NCBI GenBank assembly: GCA_951799405.1
Contig: OX637361.1
Location: 11,258,170 to 11,322,169 of the forward strand
Length of the DNA stretch: 64,000 bases
Origin: Agapetus fuscipes
Lineage: Eukaryota > Arthropoda > Insecta > Trichoptera > Glossosomatidae
Reading direction: 5' to 3'
Positions 28,798 to 40,600 of this stretch are shown piece after piece (position 1 is the first letter of the stretch; each line of letters opens with the position of its first letter). A program made the translations under genes and the position numbers. A model generated the notes under the pieces. The model did no database searches, was not told the origin of the DNA, and saw only the letters and a list, made by a program, of their open reading frames with translations.

Positions 28798-31700
28798 TTA
28801 GGCTGGTGGTCGCTGGGCCTGCTGGCCTGCATCTCGCGATGTGTGGGTGAACCTCAGCCGTGCTCGGGGAGCGGGCTGGGGCTCAAGAACGTGTGGGGGG
28901 ACGCGCTGACAGACTCACCCGACTGCATAGGACCTTTAGATCAGCCATATCCCAAGTGAGTATCAGCCATATCCATGAACGTGTGGGGGGGACGCGCTGA
29001 CAGACTCACCCGACTGCATAGGACCTTTAGATCAGCCATATCCCAAGTGAGGATCAGCCATATCCATGAAGGTGTGGGAGGACGCGCTGACAGACTCACC
29101 CGACTGCATTTTAGATCAGCCATATCCCAAGTGAGTATCAGCCATATCCCAAGTGAGTGGGCTGACCACCCATGCTGTAAAAATGGTTCACTTTGCCAAT
29201 GTCACCCCTGTCTCAGGGAAGGACGGCAAGAGTTGCAGGGTGTATGTCCATTTGAGATTTGATTTTTATGTTGTAGGTTCACATGAGGCATGTGCAAGCG
29301 CGAACTTGTACGTGTCTGGTTGTGAGAATGCATGTAATGTGAATCTTCAATGTAACATATCCTTGCAACTTAGATTAGATTAGATTAGATTAGATTAGTG
29401 TCTGCCATATCCCAAGTGAGTATCAGCCATATCCCAAGTGAGTGTCTGCCATATCCCAAGTGAGTATCAGCCATATCCCAAGTGAGTATCAGCCATATCC
29501 CAAGTGAGTATCAGCCATATCCCAAGTGAGTATCAGCCATATCCCAAGTGAGTATCAGCCATATCCCAAGTGAGTATCAGCCATATCCCAAGTGAGTATC
29601 AGCCATATCCCAAGTGAGTGTCTGCCATATCCCAAGTGAGTATCAGCCATATCCCAAGTGAGTATCAGCCATATCCCAAGTGAGTATCAGCCATATCCCA
29701 AGTGAGTATCAGCCATATCCCAAGTGAGTATCAGCCATATCCCAAGTGAGTATCAGCCATATCCCAAGTGAGTGTCTGCCATAGCCATTAAAATGTAAAC
29801 TAATAATGTACCTATATTCAAAGTAAGTGCTAATTAAGTATACCTTAAAAAGTATCAACATTATCCTAAAAATAATTATGAACTGTATCCAAAGTGAGTA
29901 TCAACTGTCTTCCAAGAAAGAACTCACCATTGTCCGTATTATAATATACTAGTACTTAAATTTTTAAACAAAAGTTTGCTGTTTTGCCTTCTTGAGTTTC
30001 ATATGTACATTTTTTTTGTTTGTTCGAGGTTTTACTGTCTGACCACTCGTTGATAGTTTTGATTCTAAAAACGTAAAGACTACGTGGGAAAATCAGAACT
30101 ACTGCTGAAAGCTGAAACATACTGTAACTGTAACTCCGTCGCCATTCCGCTAGGGGTGGTCAGAGCCTCTGAAAAGCTGCCTCAGTTTCTTCCTATTCTT
30201 ACAAGCATCTTTCAATTCTATTTTTTATGGTTTGTGTATTAACACTGAAAATTCATGTTTTTGGTTTGTTATTCAAATAAACAACGCTTTTAACTTTTAA
30301 ACACTGTTTTTAATTTCACAAATATAATATAATTAAAAAATGAAATTTTAAATTATACTACTAACGTTTTAGACTATTCAGTCATCATCAGGTAGGAAAA
30401 TATTGCATCTTTCAATTCATTCATCACCTTTTTCATGCATTTTCTTCTTTTACGCTCACTTGTTATGAAACATCAAAATTTATAAATGTTTTGTAGGCTT
30501 TCGCGGCTGGATTCAGATGCTTGATTTTGTGCTTACATCAAGTATCAAGAAGAAGAAAACGGAAAAGAAAAAAGAAGCAAAAACACAAAATCAAGCATCA
30601 TAATTTATTTTTGAGCCTCTCATATGCGTTATTTTATGCCGATGAAATAGACAGCACAAAATATATATTTTTTTCAAGCATTTTTTTTTGTCAGAAAAAT
30701 TATAATCTATTTTGAGCCTCTGAGATGCGTTCTTTTATGCCGTTAAAATAGGCGATATAATTTTTTTCAAACATTTTGTTTCCTTTGCCAGGGCCGCAGT
30801 AGCCCGCCTATTTCGGAACGCCTGGGGCTCCGCCCGCATGGGGCGCTCTGGCGGCAAAACCATAGACCCCGCCATCACTCAAAAGGCGCTGCTGGAGTCC
30901 TACAGAAGCAGCAACGAAGACAGCTCACTGACAGAGACTCACAGAACAGGTATGATCACCATACTGCTTTTGCAAGGGTGAAGAAGGGAGAAGGGACACA
31001 ACAGGGTAATTGCAGTGGTGAGGAAAACAGCTTAAAATGCTATGGTTGTGTAGAGTACAGTTCAAGGATCACAACCATATATTCTTTAAGTAGTAAAAAT
31101 AAAGATATCATTGATAATTTTCAAACATATTATCTAATCAAATCTTAGTTGCAAATGTATGTTGCATTAAAGATTCACATTATATGCATTTTCACAAGTA
31201 GACACGTATAAGTTCGCGCTTAAACATGCCGCATGTGGACTAACAGTATAAAAACCTGAATCTCAAATGAACATATACCCTGAAACTCCTGCCGACCTTC
31301 CCTGAAACAGGGGTGACATTGGCAAAGTGAACCATTTTCTGCAGCATGGGGGGTCAGCCACATACCAACCTATAAGTGAAGCAACATACAAAAAAAAAAA
31401 CTTCTGTCTGTTCAGAATCCAGTAAGAAACTTACGAGATTCTGAAAGTGAACCTAGGATATTAATTTATTAATTCATTCTGATTTTGTCTTATCCTTTTT
31501 TTATATTATGTTTCTTTTTCTCTAGCCTTTTCCAAGTACCAGCCTCTTGAAATGAAAACATTAATTGAATATCAAATGCATCTTCTGTAATTTTATACCT
31601 ACCCATGTGGTTTAATACAATACCTACTCATGTGTATGGATATTATTTTTTTAATGTAGGCAACATTAGTACGCGCATGCGTAAGTGGATCATGATTATT

Positions 31701-34641
31701 ATAAATGGCGCGCAACTCACCTAGTTGGAAAGTAATTTTCTAGGACACAATAATTATGATACATGCGAAATGGATATGTGTTATAATTTCACTTTTCCGT
31801 ATCGTTTTCATGTTTGATTTATCAACTGAGCATTAAATCTAGCACGCCAATAATAATATTTTAAGTTTTACGAATTTGTGTCTGCCATTTTTCAAAATTA
31901 CGTTTTGATTTTTCTTTTCTTATTATGCGTAGGTATTCAAAAGATTTTTTTTTTTTGTTGAATCTACAAAGGACTTAACGTTAAAAAATACTCAAAAAAA
32001 AAAAAATTGTCATGTTCTCTGCAGATTCCATTTTCAAATACTGACATTTATTTTTAAAATTGGAATTCATTGCTACCAACACGTGAATTTTTGGGATGCT
32101 ATTTTTTAGTGTTACAATATTCCGTTATACCTACCACTCCACATTATTTAATATGCGTACAGTGTAGTAGGTAAGTATCCGAGCATGAATTTAATACCGT
32201 TTTATAAATTTCAATGAAATCATTCATGTCTGATCCTCCCGAATTCACTGGAATTGAGTTCATCATGTTTTTTTCATTTATATTCTTTGCATCTATTTAA
32301 ATGCCTCAAGAGATTTAAAATTAGCAATCCTGATTTTTTTAATGAGTAGATACTGAGTGCTATAATGTTATTAGTCCTTTGAATATCCCAGAATTATTCT
32401 CTCACTGCAAATTCTCGTCGACTTTCCTTTAAACAGAGGTGAAATGATTTCTGAAATACAGTTCGGCTTTATGGCCGTTAGAGGCTGTGTTGATCAAATT
32501 TTTACTCTACAACAACTTGTTGAAAAACAATTGTCGGTGAGGGCGAAGCTGTTCACGGCCTTTGTAGAGATGGAAAAGGCTTTTGACCTCAATGCTTTTG
32601 ACTCAGTAGACAGAGGTATGTTGTAGGATGTTTTGAAAGCATACGGAGTGAATGGGGCTCTCCTAAATGCGGTGCATGCAAACTATGAGAAAAGTATGGC
32701 TTGCATTTGCATTGATGGTGAGTATAGTGAATGGTTTGAAGTTTTTTAGGGTGTAAGGCAAGAATGTGTGATGGGCCCATGGCTATTTAACATAGTCATG
32801 GACAAGTGTCTCAGAGATGCTAGACTTGATGATTGTGGGTGACACAGACCAACGCAACTAAGCTACACATATAGTGAAGGGTTTCGCATGTGGCGAGTGG
32901 AACCTATTTATTTTTACAGGTAAGGGGGCCGGCCTTTTGCCAACCACTTCAGTTGAAGTGGGGGTTTTCCAGCTTCCAAGTGGGCTAGTACTCATTTCTT
33001 GTGAAGGCTGAGTAAACCTCGCCGATATTTTATTTTGGGTTTAATCACCGAAATGGGAAATAATTTTTGACACCCTCGGTGGGATCCGAACCCAAGCTCA
33101 CTGAGTGGAATGCAATTACTCTACCAACTGAGCTATAGACCGAACAATTTTTACTGTATGAGCGGTCAGCCTCATGATGTTTGTGTGTGTGTTCCAGCGC
33201 GCAGCACAGACAGTGGCTCCTGCTACGGCTCCCCCGCGCGCATGTGCCGCACCCGCTACAACACCACGGCGCCCATGTACGGCGTGTCTCTCACCTCCGG
33301 CCAGCCTGTCACCATCGTGCAGAAGTTCCCAGACCTGCTGCAGCAGGTGGTCTTCGAAGTCTGCGAGTAAGTCTACGTCCTTTCCCATTGGGCTTTAATC
33401 ATAATTATTATTGAGGAATGTTCCGACATGATGTGGAACACAAATCACAATCAATATAAACTTTTGTGGAAGCGACACATTAATTATCGATCAACTATTT
33501 GCCAGTGATACATGTGGTGTATCCATTGACTAACGGTATCTGTTTCTGGACTAGAAATAATTTTAACGACTAGACAATTTACCTGTTTCAACCAACTTCT
33601 GAAAGTGTTCATTAATAAGAAAGAGAACAAAGAACTTCACAGTTTCATTTCCATGTGTAGATAAAATTTTGGGCGAATGTAAAAATATTTCTAGAAAGGT
33701 GGCATAATTGCTGCGTGCATCAATGACGTTACCATGTTGAAAGCACCGGTTCCCATCAGATCACCAAAGTTAAGCAACATTGGGTGCGGATGCTACTTGG
33801 ATGGGTGACCGCTCAGGTACACCGCGTGTCGTTGGCATTTCTTGGACCAATCTGTAGTCCAGTGGCAACACTTCGGACTCATAAATGGAAGGTTGTGGAT
33901 TTGGATCCCTGCGGTGCACAAAAATATACCATTTATATTCCAAATGTGCTCTTCGCTGGGTTGAAAAATTCATAAACCTTTACCAAAGAACGCTCACTGA
34001 AAGGTCCATCCAACCTTACAACAACTGGGTCTTGCTTGAGAATTGGCGCTTTCTACAGTGAGGACCAAGCTCACAGAGGGCTCTTGAGGTGTGATACACA
34101 CAAAAACAGCGCTCACCAAATAAATCATCCTTGTATTATTATTATTATAGAAGTTCCTTGACTTATAGGTTGGTATGCGGCTGACCACCCATGCTGTAGA
34201 AAATGGTTCACTTTGCCAATGTCACCCCTGTTTCAGGGAAGGTCGGCAAGAGTCGCAGGGTGTATGTTCATTTGAGATTTGGGTTTTTATATTGTAAGTC
34301 CACATGCGGCATGGTAAAGCGCGAACTTATATGTGTCTGCTTGTGAAAATGCATATAATGTGAATCCTTAATGTTAAATATCCTTGCAACATAGATTAGA
34401 TTAGAATTATTATTCCAAGCATTTAACAAACATATTTTATCTTTCCAGATCATCCAAGTGTGACGTGGTCCACGGACAGTGCACGCAGACATACGTCCCG
34501 TACCTCTTTCTCGTGATTCCGCTGGGCCCCGTGACCCTCACCGGCCAAGACTACATCCTTGTGGAGTCGGGCTGCGTGTGCAAACCAAAATATGCGTCAA
34601 AGTACGCGCCCGAAGCCAACGCCATCTCTGCGATACCTTAA
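28798..34641 (+). CDS. Spaetzle-type secreted cystine-knot protein, four exons, 5' end missing
   Basis: Exons 28798-28955, 30792-30949, 33198-33366 and 34449-34641. Junctions are GT/AG, phases agree (2/1/2), and the 678 nt give 225 residues plus stop. The first exon with the ATG was not found; the visible one opens with a hydrophobic LGWWSLGLLACISRCVG, likely part of a signal peptide. The C-terminal ~110 residues carry the knot: SGSCYGSPARMCRTRYNTTA, then VTIVQKFPDLLQQVVFEVC, a further KC and GQC, TYVPYLFLVIPLG, and ESGCVC near the end. Cysteine spacing and position fit the Spaetzle/neurotrophin-like family (Toll ligands). Subfamily is unsure; other insect cystine-knot ligands are possible. 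Intron 1 holds the splice-donor array. A SINE lies 50 bp upstream of exon 33198. Confidence 0.75.
28889..29145 (+). repeat. Tandem duplications of an exon/intron boundary (~85-bp units)
   Basis: AACGTGTGGGGGGACGCGCT through CATATCCCAAGTGAGTATC occurs in the exon and again from 28979 and 29069, the last copy partly shortened. Each carries exon end plus donor site. Confidence 0.9.
29126..29783 (+). repeat. 22-bp tandem array of splice-donor sequence
   Basis: Each unit contains ATATCCCAAGTGAGT. From 29411 to 29763 there are 17 copies in exact 22-bp register, mostly identical, with a TGTCTGCC variant in a few. Two more copies precede the SINE insertion at 29157. The unit equals the last bases of the exon plus its GTGAGT donor. 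Confidence 0.95.
29157..29398 (+). repeat. SINE-like family G copy inserted in the 22-bp array, ATTAG tail
   Basis: 5'-truncated at GGCTGACCACCC. The 3' end is CTTAGATTAGATTAGATTAG, a tandem tail that marks the family as a retroposon rather than a TIR element. Confidence 0.85.
30118..30215 (+). repeat. GGTGGCCAGAGCCTC-family fragment
   Basis: GTAACTGTAACTCCGTCGCC, ATTCCGCTAGGGGTGG and TCTTACAAGCATCTTTCAAT, as at 49308-49410. Confidence 0.65.
30362..30391 (-). other. Hammerhead-like motif (degenerate)
   Basis: Minus strand: CTGATGA, T, stem GACT/AGTC with loop GAAT, then TAAAACGTTAG. Same layout as 9750-9783, but the G after helix II is a T. Confidence 0.3.
31134..31377 (-). repeat. SINE-like family G copy
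   Basis: Full-length minus copy: CACAAGTAGACACGTATAAG, CCTGAAACAGGGGTGACATT, CATACCAACCTATAAGTG. Confidence 0.82.
31378..32420. other. Intron sequence, nothing recognised
   Basis: AT-rich part of the third visible gap of the Spaetzle-type gene, between a SINE and a LINE fragment. Confidence 0.35.
32425..32845 (+). pseudogene. LINE RT core fragment
   Basis: Reads EIQFGFMAVRGCVDQIFTLQ, VEMEKAFD, then DVLKAYGVNGALLNAVHANY and GVRQECVMGPWLFNIVMDK, the fingers/palm region of a non-LTR RT. Two in-frame TAG stops replace expected W/Q codons and a small LNAFD duplication is present, so it is inactive. Confidence 0.8.
32851..33145 (-). repeat. tRNA-SINE, full length
   Basis: Minus copy with A box (TAGCTCAGTTGGTAGAGTAA), B box (GGTTCGGATCC), TCACAAGAAATGAGTA, TTTACAGGTAAGG-type middle and ACTATATGTGTAGCTTAGTT tail. 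The next 30 bp (33147-33174) look like a family G scrap, ending just before the exon at 33198. Confidence 0.82.
33720..34148 (+). mobile_element. Chimeric 5S rRNA/tRNA-headed SINE, copy 2
   Basis: 5S-like head with CATCAGATCACCAAAGTTAA, GGATGGGTGACCGC and ACCGCGTGTCGTTGGC. tRNA-like unit with TAGTCCAGTGG and GTGGATTTGGATCC. Same body as copy 1; tail CTCTTGAGGTGTGATACACA and an ATT run. The 5S part is closer to a real 5S gene than in copy 1. Confidence 0.87.
34155..34403 (+). repeat. SINE-like family G copy
   Basis: CCTTGACTTATAGGTTGGTA to GCAACATAGATTAGATTAGA. Lies 45 bp before the last exon of the Spaetzle-type gene. Confidence 0.82.
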
Positions 34642-36630
34642 CCACTTACCCAAACACATCACTGATTATGTCATAGACAGCTAGATGAATAATTGCACTG
34701 AATTGGTAAATTTAATCCGTGAATACAGTAAAATTTGATATCATAAAGGCAGGCGCGTGCATAGGGTATAGGCAAATACATTTCAGAATTAATACTTTCT
34801 CCCGTTCTCTTAAATAACTCTTTTGAAATGAAATTGACTGAAGTATTAACGATGCCTCCAACTGAACGTAAATTTTAAATCTGAATATCAAGCTTAAATG
34901 GTTTTTTACCATATATTGCCTACCTATTAGTCGCATGTGCCTGTATGTGATGCACGCCCCTGCATAAAGGGGAAAATGAACATGATTCATGTAGAATTAA
35001 AGGCGACAATGCAACTAAGTTGCACATTGCCATTTCTTACTAAATTATCCCTGAAGATATTTCATGTGGTGTATTGAACCTATTTATTTTCAGGGGCAGG
35101 CCTTACACCAACTGTAACACTGTATCATTTCTGTCCCAAGTATTATGTATTTGTTAAACGGATATTTGATTTACCCATTTGTTAGTTTTTTTATCTGAGC
35201 CATGTTGAAAACTTTGCCATTTAATGTGCACTTTGTATTTAAAATGTATTTAATAAGGTTCCTTTACAAATGCCATTCAAATCTCTTCTCCTTCATGCAT
35301 TACGAGTACTATATTCTGGTGTATTTGTAGAACCAATAACTGCTATAAACTAGGCCTGTACTAGAACATACATAACTTTCAAGTGTGGATAGGCAACAAT
35401 ACGGAATTTTACTGGTTTCCAGAGAATCAGCTATTGTTTTACTCTAAAAAACTGTGCTAGTACATGATTATGTACCTACGTTGTAGTTGCAAGGTCTTTT
35501 GCAGATGAAAATCATTTTAGATCACTTAGAATCAAATCTAGGATCTTTGTTTATTGATTAATCAAATACTACAATGACAATTGCTTAATGTGGCTCCTTG
35601 GGGTGGCTAGTGCCACTAAATGGCACTATAGAAAATTGGCCGATTATTATTATTATTAAAATTATTATCACCACTGCTGTATGCTAATCAAAATATGACA
35701 TTATTACAGATAGGTAAATTATGTACATTTATTGAATCATGTTTTTGAAAATTGTTGTTATATTTGACTCACCTTCCTAGGAGTGTGGTACAGTCATGTG
35801 TATTGTTGTCTTGTTGATATGGCCTACAAAAATAGAAGGTATCGCTACAATGCCGGTTTCATATTTTTTCATAGAAGTTAATCTTTAAAATTTAGCAAAT
35901 TAAAAACAAGTGTTGGAAAAATTATAGAATAATTTCAGCAAGTATTCAATTTGGTTTCAATAATGATTTTGATTCTTTTATGACATAAAAATCCAGTTAA
36001 AAAAATGCTTTTTTTTGGGATTTTTTTAAAAATAATTGCTCTATGAAAAACAGTGGATGTTTCAGGAAAAATATCAAAAGAAGCTATTATAATAAATTAA
36101 AAAAATTACTATGATCCCTAAAAATAAATAAATAAATTTATGGAAAGTCTTAGAAATGAATGTTTTTCAATAAAATAAAACATCTCAAAGCTACTTGAAA
36201 ATGGTAAAATATTAACAGTATTTTTAAGTATAGATTGAATTACAGATCCTTACATTTAAGGTTAAATATAAGTTATTTATTGATATTTTCTTTTAATTAG
36301 ATAAACATATTCTTATGACTGAATTTAACATTCCAGTATTTCCGCTATTTTATATTTTAGCAACCTTTTACTTACTATTTATTTGAATATACATAGGACC
36401 GAAAATATAGGAAAGTTGATATAATAGTAATATATCATATCATAATAGTATCATGTGATTATGGACTGTACATTTCTGAAATATTTATTGAATAAAAGAC
36501 ATTTATTATAATTTAATTATTTATTTTATTGTAAAACTATAAAAAATAACAATACTTATTACTTACAGCTATTTTCTTTAATATAATGTTAACAGCAAAA
36601 CACAATATAGATTTAAGTTCCCTGAATGTA
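34642..36630. other. 3' flank of the Spaetzle-type gene, no other gene
   Basis: Probably includes the 3' UTR; TGAATAAAAGACATTT at 36490 is a possible poly(A) signal. A worn minus-sense tRNA-SINE 3' half is at about 35003-35125. A LINE tail (GGGGTGGCTAGTGCCACTAA, then ATT repeats) is at 35590-35660. Confidence 0.4.
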
Positions 36631-36634
36631 CGGC

Positions 36635-36800
36635 ATGATGATGATGGATGATTTCTTTCCTGTGGCGCCATTTAATGGTCCAGGACCATCTCAAGGGTGC
36701 CATGGTTTCTGGAGAAAAGTTGTGTCTTCAGTTCCTTTCTGAAGGTGGTGGTAGGCTGTTTGGCGCGAAATGTGGCAATCGCGACATGGACTGAGTCTGG
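36635..36800 (-). pseudogene. LINE RT C-terminal stub
   Basis: Minus strand: FRAKQPTTTFRKELKTQLFS and a stop, then a CCATTAAATGGCGCCACAGG UTR and an ATC tail. Confidence 0.65.
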
Positions 36801-37617
36801 GCAGGTTGGATTCAAATTTTGTTTTATTTTGTCCGTACAATGTATAAAGGGGCTTCAAGGCACTGGATGAATAAGTGCCTTATACAATAAATTTAAATTA
36901 AATAATGAAATGATTTGAATGGGACACACCATGTTGGCAGATTTAGAAACGGTGGCAAGGTCTCCATAGAGTCAAAAGTAAAGTTCAAGTGATGAACCGA
37001 GTTGAAAGAAACTTTCACACTCATTCTTTGACTGATTTATTGTTTTCTATAAACGCTTTTACAACATGAAGTTATAAGTCAATACTTCACAAGGACATGC
37101 AGGCTGCTTTGTGGTAGAGAAGTCACTGATGGTGCACATATTAATAGACCAATAATTTTCTTTTGAATTCATAGTAAAAAAATATTACTAATGTACATTT
37201 TATAAGAGATGAAATTTAGTATGTGTGTTTGATAATACTTCAATTTTTAAAAGTAAATAATCTTCAACTATAAAGTCCTGGAGGATTGTGGTGCGGGAAG
37301 CCCTGAGCCTTCAAGGCTTATGAGCCGGAGAAAGAAAGAAAAGAAAGAATAATCTTCAATTTGAAAGACTATAAATGTTTTGATGTTTGAAAAGACACAA
37401 CACAAAATTCATGAACAGAATAAGTTGTGATGTCATCCGTCCTGATTTTGGAGACCTGGCTAAGAAACGCTTTGTGATTCATGATAAGGAACCTAGTCAC
37501 ATAGACTTATGATGTTAGCCCTCCAAGTAATGCAACATCTTCTGTTTGTTTGATAATAAATTAAAAGTGATTTATAAATGCATTGTAATGTTTGACTGGT
37601 TAGTGTTGTGTTGTGAG
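36801..37617. other. Intergenic between the Spaetzle-type and cuticle genes
   Basis: No gene seen; AT-rich. It lies between two convergent genes, so both 3' UTRs may reach in. Confidence 0.35.
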
Positions 37618-40600
37618 TTACTGCTCCCTGAGCCTGTAGTACTGCTGCTGTGGCTGTGCCTGTGGCTGTGGCTGCCGTTGCTGCTGCTGCTGGTACTGCG
37701 GCTGCTGGAAACGGTGCGGCACGTCGCGCTCAGAGGGGGGCGCGGGGGTGGGGACCTTCACCACAATGTCGGTGGGCTTGCGGACAACCTGACAACATAT
37801 ATTTGCAATTTAAATATACTCTACTATTCTACCAACTGAGCTACGGGGTTCGAATCCCAGCGGAGCACAAAAAATATACCATTTATATTTTCATATATAT
37901 GCTCTTCCCTGGATTGAAAAATTCGTAAAACCTTTACCAAAAACCAATCATTAAAGGTCCATCCAGCCTTATAGCAACTGGGTCTTGCTTGAGTATTGGC
38001 GCTTTGTAGCGACAACAAAGCTCATAAACACCTCTGCGGCGCTACAACAAGTGTCATAGACCCCTAGAGTCTCTGAAATCTTGGGAGTCTCCCGCACAGG
38101 AATTCTTAAAAAGAAATAAAGGAAAATGAGAAGTAATGCGTGTCACCTCAGCCTTGAAGCCCTCCTTGGGATCCGCGGTGTAGGTGACAGTCCTGATGAA
38201 GCCGTCAGAGTCCACCACGGAGTAGCTGCCCTTGATGACGTCTCCCTGCCGCTCTTCCTTCCTGTTCTGGTAGTTGGTGAACTCGTCGTCGCTCACGTCA
38301 AACCCAAACTGGTACGAGGGACTGGGCTGCAACCACAACACACATGCCATGTTAATTCTTCTAACTAAAACATAGATCTTCTTTGTGTGACTCACAACCA
38401 AAGGATTGTACATACTGTGTACATAATTTAAAGTTAACACGTCATGCATTGACTGGTCTGTGGTCTAGTGTGTAGTCGGGTGCCAGATCACAAGTCTAGC
38501 AGTGTATGGGGATCTATGTTAGCTTTCACATGGTTTGTTTGGCCATCTCATAATTTTTGGACCAGAACTGGACCGTGTAACAAGGGGGCTAGGCTGCTTA
38601 GCTGACCATCAATATGTACCTAGTGGGATGATTCTTCGACAGAAAAATTACCACATCACTATTGTAATAACGCTTTTCACTGGCGTGAAATGTTTATCTG
38701 CTTTTAACATAGATGGGCCAAAAAAGATCCATCCAGCCTTTTCTACAGCAACTGGATCTTGTTTGAGTAATGGGTGTTTTATTAAGGCATACTTACACAA
38801 ATGCTACTTACTCAAGAATATTTGATTTGGTCAACTTAGTACAAAATTTAAATAATTCAATTTAATAAAGGAGTATCCGAAAATTGGTTTTTTTTTACCT
38901 CAAATTATGATTTTGTAAAATTTAGTATATTCCTAGGTATTGCAACCTACTTATCAAAATTGAAAAAAAAATCAAGGAGAATCTGCAGAGAAAAGCTTTT
39001 GTAAAACCAACTTAAAAATAAAAATTGACATTTATTTAATCTTTTATGTACATTTTTTGTTGGTTTGCAGATGATTTACTCACTAAATACCATAAGCACA
39101 AAAACTTTGTTTACCAAAGCACGCAATAAGATAGAGACGTCAAAGATAGTTTTGCAAAAAAGTTCAATGAGCAATGGCTGGTTGCCTAAATAATTATAAA
39201 AACGAAATGTTTTCCCAGCACTTCTCACCATTCCATTGTAACTACTTAGGTGATGCCTGTAAGTAAGCGTATTTTACCACTTAGTAGGTACTTATTTCTT
39301 TTTTTGTACTCTTTCTACACCAATAAATACCTAATCTTTGTTTTTCTAAAAGCATCATGAAGATTGCAAGACCCAATTTCTGTGAGTACAATCTCATCAT
39401 GGTTGGTATGCGGCTGACCACCCATACTGTAAAAAATGGTTCACTTTGCCAATGTCACCCCTGCTTCAGGGAAGGTCGGCAAGAGTTGCAGGGCTTATGT
39501 TCATTTGAGATTGGGTTTTTATATTGTAGGTCCACATGCAGCATGTGTAAGCGCGAAATTACGCATGTCTGCTTGTGGGAATGCATTTAATATGAATCTC
39601 AAATGATACATATCTTTGCAGCTTAGATTTCGATTTAGATTTAGACATCTACATTTACGAAAATTATAGAGTGCTGATGTTGAGTGATTATAATTTGAGT
39701 GAAAATCTTTAGGGATTTCTTAATTTAAATTGGCAACAATGCTGAGTAATGAATTTAAGCGTAATTCTTAAGTGATTTCTAAATTCGTAACAATGTTGAG
39801 TGATTAATTTGAGTGAAATTGTTGGCTGATAAAGTTGAATGACATTATTAAGTATCAACTTGAGTGGCAAAGGTTAAGTGATATCTAAATTTAAGTGACA
39901 CTGTTGACTAATTGACTTATAGGTTGGTATGAGGCTGAACACACATACTGAAAACAATGGTTCAATTTGCCAATTTCACCCCTGTTTCAGGGCTCGAACA
40001 TATAAGAGTAAGTTATGTTCATTTGAGATTTGGGTTTTATGTTGTAAGTCAACATGCAGCTTGTGAAAGCACGAATTCACTCATGTTTTATTGTGCGGGA
40101 ATGCATCTAATATGAATTTTAAATGTAATATACTTATGTGTCCAACTTATGTAGATTATAGACATTGTTGAGTGATAAAATGAAGCTATGAGAAAAATAT
40201 TGAGTGATAAAAATTAAGGACAATGATAAGTGATACCTATCAATATTGGGTTATAACTTTATGAAGTTGACAGCCAATGGAAGTAGTAGTTATTATGTTA
40301 CACCAAAAACTTTAATAATAATAATATAAGGATGATGTATTTGGTGAGTGCTGCCTTTTGTATGAATCACACCTCAAGAGCCCTTTAAATGTGTGTTTTG
40401 TGTGTTCCCTTCAGAGAAGTTTCTCATTTCTTGGAAAGGCTGAAGAAACCCTGCCGGTCGGATGTCTCACACCCATAGATTTGTCTTTAATCCTCCTTTA
40501 TCATAAAGCGAGCGCTCTACCATTATTTGAATTTTTTTAGATGTGTTGTATGGACAGGACACACATTCCAAGCACAGAATTTGTGACATCATTTGACCGG

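Noticed and set aside
29401..29783. CRISPR-like array
   Set aside because: Units are contiguous 22-mers without spacers, the genome is eukaryotic, and the unit derives from the adjacent exon/donor.
33720..33840. Functional 5S rRNA gene
   Set aside because: Diverged from 5S and continuous with a SINE body and tail; a second diverged copy has the same downstream sequence.
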